From Aulostomus chinensis (Eukaryota; Chordata; Actinopteri; Syngnathiformes; Aulostomidae), in the NCBI GenBank assembly GCA_037954235.1, contig JBBMOA010000012.1:16022644-16086643 (forward strand): a stretch of DNA of 64,000 nucleotides, given 5' to 3'. Both the position numbers and the translations under genes were made by a program. The first letter of the stretch is position 1. Every line of letters begins with the position of its first letter. The notes beneath the pieces are model-generated. The model searched no databases and was not told the origin of the DNA. It saw nothing but the letters and a program-made list of their open reading frames with translations. Shown piece by piece: positions 1 to 11,367 of this stretch.

Positions 1-108
1 CCTCAAGTTTGCCCATTTTTCCAAGACATCAACTTCAAGAAGTGACTCTTCGCTCGCAGCTCCAGATGGTTGCCGTTGTCCCGACATAATCAGTCAGTGG
101 TTTTAATC
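1..108 (-). mobile_element. Tc1-like DNA transposon, 5' end, cut by the window edge
   Basis: Read on the minus strand, the outer end contains ATTAAAACCACTGACTGATT, which resembles the terminal region of a teleost Tc1/mariner-type element. The inner end reaches an ATG at 16-14 followed by codons for M-G-K, like the start of the transposase reading frame in that family. Only about 100 bases are in the window, so coding potential cannot be judged. The match rests on my recall of the family's terminal sequence and is not an alignment. The outermost terminal bases look degraded. Confidence 0.55.
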
Positions 109-1840
109 AGGGTGCATGATAATATCAGCACATCATGGGCAAATATCAGTCAATTTTTGTAAGTATGTCAATCTAATGGCTGACATGTTCAACAGCTAGG
201 GGTTGCTCCAGTCTCTGTCTCCGTCTTTGTCCATCTGTCGTTTATGATGAGGAAACAATGTTGTAAATACATAACGTATTGACCTTTCCAAATGTTTTAG
301 ACATTTAAAAACATACATTTAACATTCACGATGTTTACAAGTGTTTATTCAGGATGTAAATATCACATAAATCACATACTGACATCTGTAAATATCATCT
401 ATTGACCAAATCAGTCGTTAAAAACAACGGCATATTGGATATTGGCAAATAAATCCAATACCACCCATAACGCTGACTTGATGTGGGTTTTGTGGATGTC
501 TACTGGGAACAAATCTCATCAGTTCTACTGGTGTAAGTCCTGAGACTTTGCATAGAACCTCCCGCTCCTCATTTCAGCTTCCGTTGTAGTAGAACAGACA
601 GTGTGAGCAAACTCGTCTAAAGATTCAGAGCCTGGCAAGAGTGGAAATGATCTCATCCTGACATCAAAAAAGTAACATTCCACCTTTCATTTAGTTTGTT
701 TAGCATTTCTTTTTTCACTCTCTCACTGAATGAGGCTGCTTTTCTGGTCAATTTACGATGAAAATGATGAGCGTTCAAACAAAGTTCTGGCCCGGCCGTT
801 CAAAAAAAAAAATCCTTCCATTTTCTACCGCCTCCTCCTCCCATTGCCAAAAACTAGTCCTTCAACTGATTAGAGAGGAAAATTTTATATTTCGCAGACC
901 TACAAGTAATGACCCTGAGGTGTTTTGCAAATCAAATCATCATAAATGAAACATAATTCCATCAATGTTCATCTGTCAGGGCCGTGAGAGATAAAGTCAA
1001 AGAGAAACGGAAGCGGGGATCTTCAAAGTGTGTCACTGACGTTTATGTCGGGGTTCGGATGGGGGAGGGGAATCACTGCTATCTTCAAAGCAACAGAGAA
1101 GCAACAACACCTCCTATTTTAATTAGACGCTAATGTAAAGATCAATGAACAGCAGGGGAAGGTAACGTGACAGGTAACCAAGAGGTCAAATCTCATTACC
1201 CGTAAGACCTCGCTGAAGCTCTGGCGCTCTACTTTTGCGACACTGGGATGATATATGAGGTCACGTGACTTGTAACGTCTGTATAAGACAGGGGAAAAAA
1301 GCACTTTATCTCTTAATTAATCTGCCCTGCTCCTCATGCTAAATATAATCATTATATTATATAGTGTAACTGCCGGCGGACCAAAAGCCACATGTATAGA
1401 AACAAGCCTGTTTAGTGAACAGCGCAGAGCTTAATCTGTGGAGAGATGATTCTCTCTCTCTCTCTTTTTTTTTTACTGTTGAAATCCGCCAGTGTTAACA
1501 AACAATAAGGTACATGTCACCATACGTGAGTCACTGACACCTTTATCACGATGTAATTCAATACGATATGATAAGATAATTACTGCCATACATGATTCTC
1601 TTCATGTTCAAAATGGATGTTGCTGGGTAGACTCACAGTGTGCACTGTAGGTGACATTTTATTGATAGCTGAACCAGTGGTTCTTTCGTCAGCTAAAGGC
1701 ACGACTAAATATCGTCGACAGCGAACCTTTGTTATGTGGTGAAGATGAGATAAGAGGCCACGTTAATGCTGGTCATGTGACGATGACCTGACTGAATGTA
1801 TGATGCAGTACAGTTGAGGAATAAAAATGTCTAAACGTGG
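109..1840. other. Unique AT-rich sequence, no gene seen
   Basis: I find no coherent coding segment, RNA gene or intact repeat here. There is a short CT/T-rich tract at 1452-1475. Short open frames at 758-949 and 1119-1304 lack codon coherence or splice context and are not called. Confidence 0.5.
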
Positions 1841-1849
1841 TTTATGAAA

Positions 1850-2420
1850 TAAAAACGATGCTAAAATGTCTCTGCATTTTCGTTGACCAAAACTGGATGA
1901 GATGAAATGTTATTTTGTTGAAATATTCCACAGTTTTGCACTGCGCAGACGTACGCGACGTCACTTCCTCAAGCTCCAGGTGCACGGCATTATTTAGAAG
2001 ACGCATGCAACTGCCAGAGCCAGAGAAGTTAGAATCTGGCGTAAACGACACCAGCAAAGGTTGTAAATTTATATCAGTGTCTGGAATGGATGTATTCTTA
2101 AGTCTATTCATGAGATAACCTGGTTTGAATTTTGAAATGGGTTTGGCTAAAAGAAAATGCTCGTTTTGTCTATTCTTCTAAGTACTTATACTATATTGAC
2201 TGGGTTTAATAGAAGTGCATTCCAAAAAGGAAAGTAAAATACGGTTGAAAATAGACTAAAACGTCGTCAGTTTTCTTCAACAAAAACTAGACTAAAATGG
2301 TCAGAATTTTAGTCGACTAAAACTGGACCAGACTAAAAGGAGTATGACAGTGACTAAAAACTAATAAGAACTCAAATATTAGCTTGAGACAAAGACTAGA
2401 CTAAGACTAAAATTAAAACA
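1850..2420 (+). repeat. Decayed interspersed repeat rich in GACTAAAA motifs
   Basis: The segment carries repeated variants of GACTAAAACT (for example near 1887, 2254, 2290, 2315 and 2400) and a TTTTAGTCGACTAAAACTGG block near 2309. This pattern is typical of an old fish DNA-transposon family whose ends are made of AGTCTTAGTTTTAG-like sequence. No terminal inverted repeat or target duplication could be fixed. A similar but reversed composition occurs at about 58,180-58,500. Class assignment is tentative. Confidence 0.45.
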
Positions 2421-3571
2421 GGCCGCCAAAGTCAACACAAAACTCAACACCCAAAGTGAGTCAGAGTCACCATTCATTTCAAAACTGAACAGTGTGTTGG
2501 GTGACAGTTGTGAACGATTACTAACCACTGAACTTTTATATATTGGAAAATAACGTATAAGCTCTTGTGTCGACGAACAGTAATGCACTGAAGTACAGCT
2601 GCCATAATAATGCAAACACCACACAGTATATTGCGTGAGAATACGGTATGAATTTGCGGAACAACATTATAACGTCATGGAAGAAAAAAAGCGATATATT
2701 GCTGTATTGACTTTATTGCACAGCACTAAAAGTGGCAGTAAATCCTGTGACCAGTTATGAAATTTTACTGTACGATTAAAAGGTTTTCCGATACAAGTGT
2801 TTTTCACTGGGCGAACTGGGAACTCACATCAATACGGCCTCACGATCCCATCACTTATATCTACATCAGGTTAAAAAAAAATGTAAAAATTGCAGTATAT
2901 AATCATTTCTTCGCCATATTTACCTTTACCAATTTAGCTAAAACAAAGTTGTATTTTATCTATTAAAGGCAGATTTGTTATTCTGCATGAATAAATTATC
3001 AAAACTAAATGTTTTCTGGGACGTTTCACCTTCCCGAGGCCTTACTCATTCACCTGCCAGAAATCTGTTTTGAAAAATCGGAGAGAAAAGAAATCTGTTT
3101 GACCGATCAGAATAAGAAAGATCTTACAAATACTGTTTTCATGAGTTTACACTGTTCCTCGTTCCTCCAACCCAATTGTAGTGAGGATATTTAACCATCA
3201 AGTATATGAAAAGGTTTTACAATGAGCTATGTTGTACCGGCTGTTATGAGTATTAGCTGATTAGATTCCCTCTGTTATCACAGGAATACAAATGGCCGCT
3301 GTCAACATGGAGGCTCAATTAAAGTGGATTTTGTTATCAAATGAACGCTGTCTGCATGTCATGAAACAGATCGTAATGCCTGTGAACACCTTTCCAAGTA
3401 CACACAACACACACACACACACACAAACACATGCGCGGTCTCTTGGTACACAGCAGATAATCAGCAATGTCCTCTGTTTAATTATCAGATGAGCCGCTAG
3501 GAGGGATTGATAATAAAGGTCTTGTCTGGGCTGGTCTGGCTAAAGCCAACTGTGAACCCATGATGGGCTGC

Positions 3572-3573
<2 letters not shown>
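2421..3573. other. Intergenic/intronic sequence with a short CA tract
   Basis: I see no gene. A short interrupted (AC)n tract lies at about 3400-3430. The sequence is otherwise AT-rich and unique. Confidence 0.5.

Positions 3574-3641
<68 letters not shown>
3574..3641. repeat. (AC)n microsatellite, about 34 units
   Basis: Uninterrupted AC dinucleotide array of about 68 bases. It is long and pure enough to be polymorphic. No gene adjoins it. Confidence 0.97.
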
Positions 3642-3644
<3 letters not shown>

Positions 3645-4345
3645 AAAAAGAGGGGTTAACTCTTTGCGCCATCACACTGATCTACTAGAGTCTTTCATAA
3701 AATCTCTGCAGTGAAACAAAATCAAGCAGTGACTATGAAACACACCTCGGCATGTTCTTTTCCTGTTCATACTCTCTCTAAAAAAAACCCACAAAATAAT
3801 AAAATTAATAATTCAGCTCCGTGGTCACTTTTGGGGCTTGTGGTTTTCAAGGATCTTCGGATCCACTCATGCCCATGATTGGTGATGCTACTGTACACTC
3901 ACACTCTCAAATTTTTAGCTCATTTCTAATCTAAATATTGTAATCCAAACATACACTTTGGGAGTAGAATTATATGAATTGAATTAAATGCAATTTAATG
4001 GAACACTGCCCATGATTTAACAGTATGGAACCCAGACCTGACCTTTTAAGTTAATACCGCCTCTCATTTGATTTCAGCCAGTGTGGCTAAGGATGACATC
4101 CATCCATCAGCTTGATGTGCATTTGTGATGCCGGTGTGTATTTGAGGCGTAGGCGTGTGGTCTTGCATGCTGTGTGGTAGGTGGTAACAGAAACTGTGGC
4201 ATCAGCAAACGTCTGAGTGACACCTGTCACATCTTTGTTGCCACATGACAAGTCAACCAAGTCCTAAAAATCCATGCGGTCATAGAACTTTTTTGTTTTT
4301 TTTCTGACTGGCAGATACGACACATTTTTAGCATGGCCTGGTTTG
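3642..4345. other. No gene seen
   Basis: AT-rich unique sequence up to the target duplication of the hAT element. I see no repeat or coding signal that I can name. Confidence 0.5.
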
Positions 4346-4353
4346 GTTTAGAC

Positions 4354-5080
4354 TAGCGTTGTCAAAAATATTGTTTTATTGATTAAATATCGACACCGAA
4401 AAATAAAAACGGTACAAAATGATTTTTCCATAGAATCGATACTCTACCTGCCTCATTGGTTTGCACATGCGCCGCCGCTGCCAACACACACACATACAAA
4501 CAGACAGAGCGCTGCCCTGGGGAGCGAGCCATCGTGCAGCAGCCCCTCCACTCCTGCCTCGCTCACACAAACACTGGCTGTACTTTTTTAGTGTCGTCAC
4601 TCTACGTGTGTAAGCTGCCATGAGATGGCATCTGAAGGACCTTCGCAACCAGTTTTAATAAACAAACAAAACAGCAGAAGTGCTGTTTGGAGGTTCTTTG
4701 GATTTGAGTCGGATGAAAGATGTAAGAGTTGCAACAGAACTGTGCCGACAAAAGGAGCGAACACGGCGAATGTAGCAAAGCACCTCTAAGACAGACACCC
4801 GGACCTGTATAAGGAATTCAAAGAAGTTGGTAACAGTATAACTTGAAGTATGTGTTGCTTAGTGTTATCACATCTATTGCTGTTTACTTTAACGTGTTGT
4901 CGCTAGCTAGCTGAAAAAGTTCTCTACTGCAAGAATAATGTTCTTTATTTCTCTTTAAATAAAAAAAAAACATTTTGCACTAAAATCTGAGTGGTTGCGT
5001 AGCATCGAAAATCGAATCGAATATCAATATCTTTCAAAATATCGTATCGAAGTCTGAAATCCAGTATCGTGACAACACTA
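4354..5080 (+). mobile_element. Internally deleted hAT transposon (727 bp) with 8-bp target duplication
   Basis: The left end begins TAGCGTTGTCA and the right end, reverse complemented, begins TAGTGTTGTCA, giving a short inverted terminal repeat with one mismatch. The element is bounded by identical 8-bp direct repeats GTTTAGAC at 4346-4353 and 5081-5088, the length diagnostic of hAT transposition. Subterminal regions are rich in ATCGAT/ATATCGA motifs. A GC-rich leader (about 4460-4620) precedes a broken BED zinc-finger exon. There is no room for the DDE/RNase-H core or dimerisation domain of a transposase, so it could only move with help from an autonomous relative. The perfect target duplication suggests a fairly recent insertion. 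Confidence 0.88.
4625..4832 (+). pseudogene. BED-type zinc-finger exon of a hAT transposase, interrupted by a stop
   Basis: From the ATG at 4625 the frame reads a short N-terminus, then W22-R-F-F, C33-x2-C36, an N-T-x-N segment and H53-L. It then meets TAA at 4787-4789. After the stop the same frame continues D-R-H58-P-D-L-Y-K-E-F. The C-x2-C, the two histidines four residues apart, the leading aromatic residues and the trailing HPxLYxEF are the signature of BED fingers in ZBED-like hAT transposases, which bind transposon DNA in the nucleus. The stop falls between the two histidines, so the finger would be truncated. A GTTGGTAACA donor-like site follows at about 4828-4837, consistent with a first coding exon. 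The catalytic region is absent. Confidence 0.8.
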
Positions 5081-5088
5081 GTTTAGAC

Positions 5089-7476
5089 ACAAAAACACGA
5101 AGCCAGGGTGAAGATTACGGCCTAGGTTCAAATCAGAACTGTTTTGAAGGAAGTTGGACGCCAACGCACAGTGTCAACTGGAAATCAGCTCCTGCTCCCC
5201 GTCAGTAACAGTATGGTATCCAAACGTCCGGTCGAAACAAGCAAGAAATTCCAATAAACAGTAACGACCATCAAAATAACTTTCTCCACTCAGGAGCCTC
5301 AAACATAATATTCCAGCAGTGCTCCCTCCACCTCTTTATACGGATTTTCCACTTTTAATGACAACGTGCAATTTTCTACTACGTATACTGTGGTCATACT
5401 TAATATGGCCACTGGATGGCAGCAGACATAGATGATTAGGGATCTTGTTGATCTTCCTGTAAACCTGCAGAACGGTGGACTATATTATGATGGAATTACA
5501 TTTCAGTTGAATTAAATAACGTGTATTTCCCAGAGGTTTGAACTAACTGTGGTAGTGATACAAAAGAGACCAAATGAAATGATCCCAAACTGCCCCTACA
5601 CGTCATGGTGCAGGCAGCACAGTGGTTTTGTCTTTACAGCTGCAGGTTCACAAGGAAACGTATAAAAGAGGCTTCATTAAATTAATCAGGATATCAGAGG
5701 GTGCAATTCTGTATCCCAAATAATATCCCCAGTGATGAATATTACAAGAATTACCATGGAAACCAGGCTCACACAATCCACAACACCTGGCTGTAAACCA
5801 GACACACACCCCAGCTATTAGCATTTCTCCAGAGATGATTGTCACTGTGCTGATGCTCCGGCGTTGGCCACCATTACAACTGCAACTGGAGGGATGTTGT
5901 TGCTTCATAAACGAACAAGTCAAAAGGTTTTAGCAGTCAGCTGGAGAACACCGCGACCTCTCCTTCATCAGAATTAGAATTTATAGCTGCTCCAGAGCCA
6001 CCTTTTGGTGTCAAAGTAAAAAATGACATCAGGGCTCATAGAAACATAATTTTAGCACAAACCTGCGACCCAAAATGAGTGTGGAGTTTCAAAGACTTGG
6101 GCAAAGATGCTAATAAATTATGATGATTGTACGTTTCAGACAGTTTTGGGGCATGATCAGGATTTGGCCTCTGTGGAACAAGTCGGTCATGTTTTGCCAG
6201 CAACTGATGAGATGAATGTTGTGGCCCTCAAAGACAGAGAAAACACACAGGCGCTGATCCAGATTCCGTTCATGCATTTAATTATCAGTGCACATGCACA
6301 CATGAATGTACAACGTGGACATGTGCACATCCAGAGTGAGTTTGAGTCATCATGTTACCTGAAACACCAGCACTTATCTATTGTCTCGCATATTTAAAGC
6401 TACATTTATGAAGGTCAACGTCTCTACCAAGCTTCTCTGTCATCGCTTCAATCTCTTCTTCCATCTTCTCTCTGATGCTGTCTTCTTATCACACATATGG
6501 ATGAGTAAGTGGGCCAGGATTGGCAGCTGTTTGAAAATGCGGGACAAAATTAGAAAGGAATGGAAGAATCTGATGGGGTCACATCGTCTGGGCTGAGCTT
6601 GAGACATAGCAGCTTTGCTGCTCCCAATTAGGCTAAACACCACAGAACGTCTAATATATTCAACCAGGCCACATTCTGCCCTGTGCCTCTATCTGTCAGA
6701 GAAGGAGAGGAAGTGGGAGAGCAAGAAAAAAATGAGGAGATGCAAACATTAGAAGAAGAGACTGGCAATAAATTGTTCATCCTTCCCCCCTCCACTCTCC
6801 CTCCCCCCGCCCCCATCCCTCTCTCTCTCTCTCAGGACTGCTGTATGCGAGACTGCAGATAGATTCTGATGTTCTCATTTATGTCTTAATGATTGGGTTA
6901 GTATGCAGTTTGTGCTCTGCAATGCTGCGCTTAGACGGAAAGCAAGATCACAGTGGCACACAAGCATGGGAGCTCATACACACATACACTGCAAGATGAA
7001 AGGATTAATACGGGGATCTAATGCATGCTGCCGCACATACCAAGATGTTTGAGTGAAACCAAAGGGATGACTCTATAGTTTGCAAAGCACACTTGTATAC
7101 ATTTGATCACTATGAAGTCACGTAGCATTCTGCAGTGCATGATGCTAAATATGCCCAAACAGAGGGAGACAAACATGCATGTGGACCTGGAGTGCACTCG
7201 TATGTGAGGAGGGGGTTGAGTAAAAGAGACGGAGGGGGAGTTGGAGGCAGGGAGATGGTACTTGTCATGACAAGTCATAAAATCATGGGTGGTTAATACT
7301 TGAAACACCAGGATGAGCATCCTTTTAGTAAACACCCGTATCATTTGAATATTTCATTGAGGCCAATTACTAACTTGTTTACTTATTAATCTGATTGCTG
7401 TTGCCAGAATAAGCTCCAGCTCACTGTTTCATAGCGAGATGAGGAGTTGATGCAGGCAGTGGAGAGCAGCCCCCAC

Positions 7477-7477
<1 letters not shown>
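5089..7477. other. Unique sequence without a recognisable gene
   Basis: Several short open frames occur (for example 6107-6397 plus and 7018-7344 minus), but none has splice signals, a domain or codon coherence. A short CT tract lies at 6818-6835. A CTCF-like core is listed separately at 5409. Confidence 0.45.
5409..5421 (+). promoter_or_regulatory. CTCF-like core motif
   Basis: CCACTGGATGGCA matches the CTCF core CCASYAGRKGGCR at 12 of 13 positions. It is a single-motif call without occupancy evidence. Confidence 0.3.

Positions 7478-7520
<43 letters not shown>
7478..7520 (+). repeat. (CTG)n trinucleotide repeat, about 14 units
   Basis: A pure CTG/CAG run of 43 bases. I see no open reading frame of credible coding character through it. 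It follows CCCCACA and is followed by a G-rich stretch. Confidence 0.97.
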
Positions 7521-7670
7521 AGGGGGGAAGAAAGCATCAGGTTTAAATTACAGTGATATCATGATAGCTAAGAGCTAAGTTAAGCAGTCAAGGTCTGAGA
7601 ATACAGGTTTACTGCATGTTTCCATGGCTATTAACTCAGCAACTTTGCTATACAGTAGCTTCAGTGACCA

Positions 7671-7672
7671 TC

Positions 7673-7752
<80 letters not shown>
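7671..7752. repeat. Compound (CT)n-(AT)n microsatellite
   Basis: A nearly pure CT array (7671-7709) abuts a pure TA array of 21 units (7711-7752). It produces spurious low-complexity reading frames on the minus strand. Confidence 0.97.
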
Positions 7753-7755
<3 letters not shown>

Positions 7756-8275
7756 ATGAATTAAAAAGCAAGGTTTGCCGAAACCCTTTGACAAACAGTT
7801 ATTGCTTGATTGTAGCTTAGCAACTGTAAGTAGGCCTGCCAAGTTCTGGTTTTATTAACACTGGAAGAGGTGTGTGAACTGTAGGCAGGGTTCCAGTTCC
7901 ACACAGGTGCCCTATTACTGACCATGTCACACCCATGACTTGTCACATCTGTTACTGGAACAAATGCCACTAGATGACAAATGATCCCAGATATTACTGT
8001 GACAAAAGTTATCATTGTTATTGTAAGATTACAATTGATGACACTGATATAAAATGCATATTAATGTACATTGTAGTGGTTTTGGAAATAAATCCAGTTA
8101 TTCTTTCTGATTTTTGGCATGAATTATGGTGTCAGATACCTGTGCTTGTAAGTGTGTGTGTGTGTGTGTGTGCGTGTGATGTGTGTGTGTGTTTGGGTGA
8201 ATATAAGAGAGGTGCAAAGTGCAAAATGGAATCCCTGGGCTTTCCTGGTCTCAATGAGGGAAGCTCGCTGTCAAA
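7753..8275. other. AT-rich sequence with interrupted TG tract
   Basis: No gene seen. A TG array interrupted by CG and AT dinucleotides lies at about 8152-8193. The left copy of the SINE target sequence CTGTCAAA is at 8268-8275. Confidence 0.5.
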
Positions 8276-8715
8276 TATCCATCCATCCATCCATTTTCTA
8301 CTGCTTATCCTGTTATGGGTTGTGGTGGTGGTGGTGGTGGTGGTGGTGGTGGTGGTGGGGGGGGGGGGGGGGGGGGGGGCTGGAGCCTATCCCAGCAGCC
8401 TTTAGGCGAGAGGCGGGGTTCACCCTGGACAGGTCACCAGTCCATCACAGGGCCAACACATAGAGACAGACAACCATTCACACTCACAGTCACACCTACG
8501 GTCAATTTAGAGTATCAATCAGCCTCGTCCTCTCTTGATGTCTTTGGACTGTGGGAGGAAGCTGGAGTACCAGAGAGAACCCATGCAGGAACAGGGAGAA
8601 CATGGAGACTCACACAGGAACAGGGAGAACATGCAGACTCACACAGAAAGATCCGAGCACGGAACCCTCTCGCTGTGAGGTGACAGTGCTAACCGCTGCA
8701 CCACCATGCGGCCCT
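8276..8715 (-). mobile_element. tRNA-derived SINE (V-SINE/Mermaid-like), copy 1
   Basis: On the minus strand the element starts with a tRNA-like head (GGTGGTGCAGCGGTTAGCAC, A-box-like) and then GGGTTCCGTGCTCGGATC, a degraded B-box region. A conserved body follows (TGCATGTTCTCCCTG, then CTTCCTCCCACAGTCCAAAG). A LINE-like tail ends in ATGGATGGATGG repeats. CTGTCAAA flanks it on both sides (8268-8275 and 8716-8723), a short target duplication. Near the tail it carries an expanded (GGT)n tract and a run of 23 G. It also holds a 29-bp internal tandem duplication (8586-8614 and 8615-8643, one mismatch). SINEs are transcribed by RNA polymerase III and copied by a partner LINE. The family name is from memory. 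Confidence 0.82.
8323..8379 (+). repeat. (GGT)n followed by a 23-G homopolymer inside the SINE
   Basis: About 11 GGT units run into 23 consecutive G (8357-8379). The second SINE copy has a G run at the equivalent place, so this is expansion of a short G tract native to the element. Confidence 0.95.
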
Positions 8716-8723
8716 CTGTCAAA

Positions 8724-9369
8724 CCTCACAGTTCAATATTAATTTCACCAAGTCTTTCCTGGTTGGTTAATTCCTCCCTATAGAACAGGAGAACCAGCTG
8801 TTTTTCAACAGCAGCAGCAGTTGAAGAATAGGATACAATAAAATTATGTCACAAAAGTGTTTTTGTCCCTGTGATAAACTGACGCCTGTTTAAACCAAGC
8901 ACTGCTTCACTATCAAACAGACACTTTTACTGGTGGTTTGTGTTGACATCAGCCCTGGAGTTAAAACAGACAGAGGAATGGCTGATAGAGCCACTAAGAA
9001 CAACTTCATACGAGGTGGTCAAGATGGCTGCATTGCTGACGTGAAACCGATGAACTCTGACCTTTGGAGTGGACCTGTATTTAGACTAGCCCAGATACCG
9101 TAGCTGCAAGGTCAAGTCATGTATAGCAACTGGATATTGCGGAAGGAAAAAAAAACAACAACTTTTGGATGATCTTGAATGAACAACAACAACACAAAGA
9201 ACACACACCAGTACACAGGAGGAGTCCGTCCTCGATTTATTACGCATAAGTGAAAATGCAGGTATATAATAGGATCTATATTTCCAAACCTGAGGAGACT
9301 TCAAAGGCAAAATGGCACTAACAACCTTATCAATGTTAATGACACTGACAGAGCTGCTCTTTGTACAGG
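8724..9369. other. No gene seen
   Basis: Unique sequence. A CAACAACAACA stretch lies near 9183. The minus-strand open frame 9086-9373 is not supported by splice sites or a domain. Confidence 0.45.
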
Positions 9370-9835
9370 TCAAGTGTTACGTAGTTAATAAACCCTAATT
9401 ATGTCATGATTATTTCACCATTACCCCCTGGGTCCTCTTTTGAAAGTGATACATCAACGTTACTGAGTAATTCCTCATTAATCCGTGATTACCACACCAT
9501 TACTAATCTTCATTTTTTTACCATCACCCTCATCCGTGTTTATGAAGTCTTCGCAGTACTAAAACTGTACTAAGAGCAGTGTTGGGGTATTCACAATTAG
9601 TTTGACAGGGACAGTGAGGACTTTTAACCAAATACCACATACATCAGTGATAAGAACTAAGTGATACCACCATTTGATAAGATGAAGGCATCCCATACTC
9701 CTCTTCATCCATCTAGGTTAAATAGGCCCTCAGATCTTGCTACCAGCTGTTAATTAATGGCTTATGAAGCGTTTACGACGCAATTAATGAGGCTCTTACA
9801 ACCATTTATTAATCCTTTATAAGCAGGGACTTGTT
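9370..9835 (-). repeat. Decayed AT-rich MITE-like repeat
   Basis: The left end AAGTGTTACGTAGTTAATAA and the right end (reverse complement GGTCCCGTTTTACAACAAGT) resemble terminal sequences of fish non-autonomous DNA elements. The internal text, read on the minus strand (TTAATGAGGAATTACTCAG and GGGGGTAATGGTGAAATAAT), corresponds to text at 57,720-57,840 on the plus strand, so both are copies of one dispersed family. No target duplication was identified. Confidence 0.5.
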
Positions 9836-11040
9836 GTAAAACGGGACCTCTATCCGGCAAAGACAAGCAGACTTGTTTGAGGTTTTATACTGTAAGTATT
9901 TAAATTGTGCCATAATAATTCTTGAGATGTCTGACTAACAGGGAGGGTCATTTGATTGTTAAGGTCATGTGACCGACCTGCTCGTCATGTGGCTTGTTAG
10001 ACTGGAAGGTTGCCTGAATCATTTGATGTCCTCTGTGTTGGCGGAAAACAAACCATTCATGTCCTCGCATATTGTGATTATTCCCTAAAATAGTTTATCA
10101 TTCATTATTCATTAAGAATGTGAAGTGTATTGGGGGATTTCGATTTTGTTGTTAGACAGACGAGTGGAAAACCTTTGTGCATCCCACTGGTTAAAAAAAA
10201 AACATTTTTATTTACATATACAGCAGAGAAGTAGTTACTAGTTTTGTGCAGCTCAGCAGCAGAATTCATCAGGAACCACTCATGAATAAAGTGTTTGGGA
10301 AGATTTATTCACACATATACTTAAGAACAGATCATTAACATATGATTAACCACAGTATTTTTCTGTCTGCTCCCTAGGAACTAAAATGATTTATCAGATC
10401 GTTGTTTATCATAAATAAACAGTTCTATGTATTGCAGAGGGGCGTCAAAGTCAGAGGGGGGGGGGGGGGGGGCGGTGGACAAAAAGTTTTATTTCAGCAA
10501 CTTTATTTTGAGAACTAAAGTTATGACAACACCACCGGCATGTCTTGGTTCTGGTTAGGTTTGGCTCTCTGGTTCAGTTCAGGTTGGTTCACGTCCAGGT
10601 TTTAAGAGGGCCTCTTACCACTACTAATACTTCTCATACTGAAGCTGTGGGGTGTTACAAAGATCAAATATCCTCTGTACAACCAAAAACAAAAGAAATA
10701 CTTATAAAAGGATGACTTACACAATTTTGGGTAACATTAGCTGCCCTTTGTGTCATTTTCCGAATTAATATCTGACCTGCAAACCTCCTCCCTGAAAAAT
10801 GTGAAACATATAAACAGATATACTGTTGTCACTGTGGGGACTTTGATTTGTTTTGGACTCTTTCAATCAGTCATAGAAAATAAACATCAATATATCACAT
10901 CAAATAAACACACAAAACCTCACATGGACAGACTTGCTGACAGTAGCTACATATTAGCTTAAACACATTGTACACGCCTTCAAATCTTGCACAGCCCTTC
11001 TGCAGTTAATTGCAATACAATGCACAAAAGACTCTTCCTT
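9836..11040. other. Unique sequence with one poly-G tract
   Basis: No gene seen. A 17-G run is listed separately at 10456. The text just before it (GAGGGGCGTCAAAGTCA) is weakly like the end of a hAT element but has no partner end. Confidence 0.45.
10456..10472 (+). repeat. 17-G homopolymer
   Basis: Seventeen consecutive G outside any SINE or array. It is one of seven G/C runs of at least 15 in this window. Confidence 0.95.
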
Positions 11041-11048
11041 AAAACAAC

Positions 11049-11359
11049 TTGGGCTGCACAATTATTCTGAATTCAACTGAAGTCACTCTATGTTCTGAAT
11101 TTCTAATCCTAGAAAGCTTTGTGGTGAGTCAAAATACACCATTTTAAATTAAAGATTGCGGTACTGAGGAGGTGTTCTACCTACACGTCAAATTCTACAG
11201 ACTTTTCAACAGGCACACCATTATCCCTGAAGTGGAGATTTTGATGAAAATGAGAACAACGATGTCAAGAGAAGAATTTACATCCCCTCTAATATCACAT
11301 TAGCAATTTCAGTCAAAATGATCAAAATCAGATGTTGTTTTTCGAACCGCGCAACTCTA
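11049..11359 (+). mobile_element. Small non-autonomous hAT-like element (311 bp)
   Basis: The left end is TTGGGCTGCACAATT and the right end, reverse complemented, is TAGAGTTGCGCGGTT. These are diverged forms of the GGGCTGCACAATT-type terminus common in fish hAT-like elements. The right subterminal region contains ATTTTGACTGAAATTGC on the minus strand, a familiar block of that repeat. Flanks are AAAACAAC (11041-11048) and ACAACAAC (11360-11367), an 8-bp target duplication with one mismatch in simple sequence. There is no coding content. Confidence 0.55.
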
Positions 11360-11367
11360 ACAACAAC

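Noticed and set aside
8315..8683. Frames sharing a peptide with 30,210-30,707 (LDVFGLWEEAGVPERTHAG)
   Set aside because: The shared peptide comes from translating the SINE backwards; it is not a gene family.
10436..10455. GAGGGGCGTCAAAGTCA, possible hAT terminus
   Set aside because: No partner end, no target duplication, and it merges into a G run.
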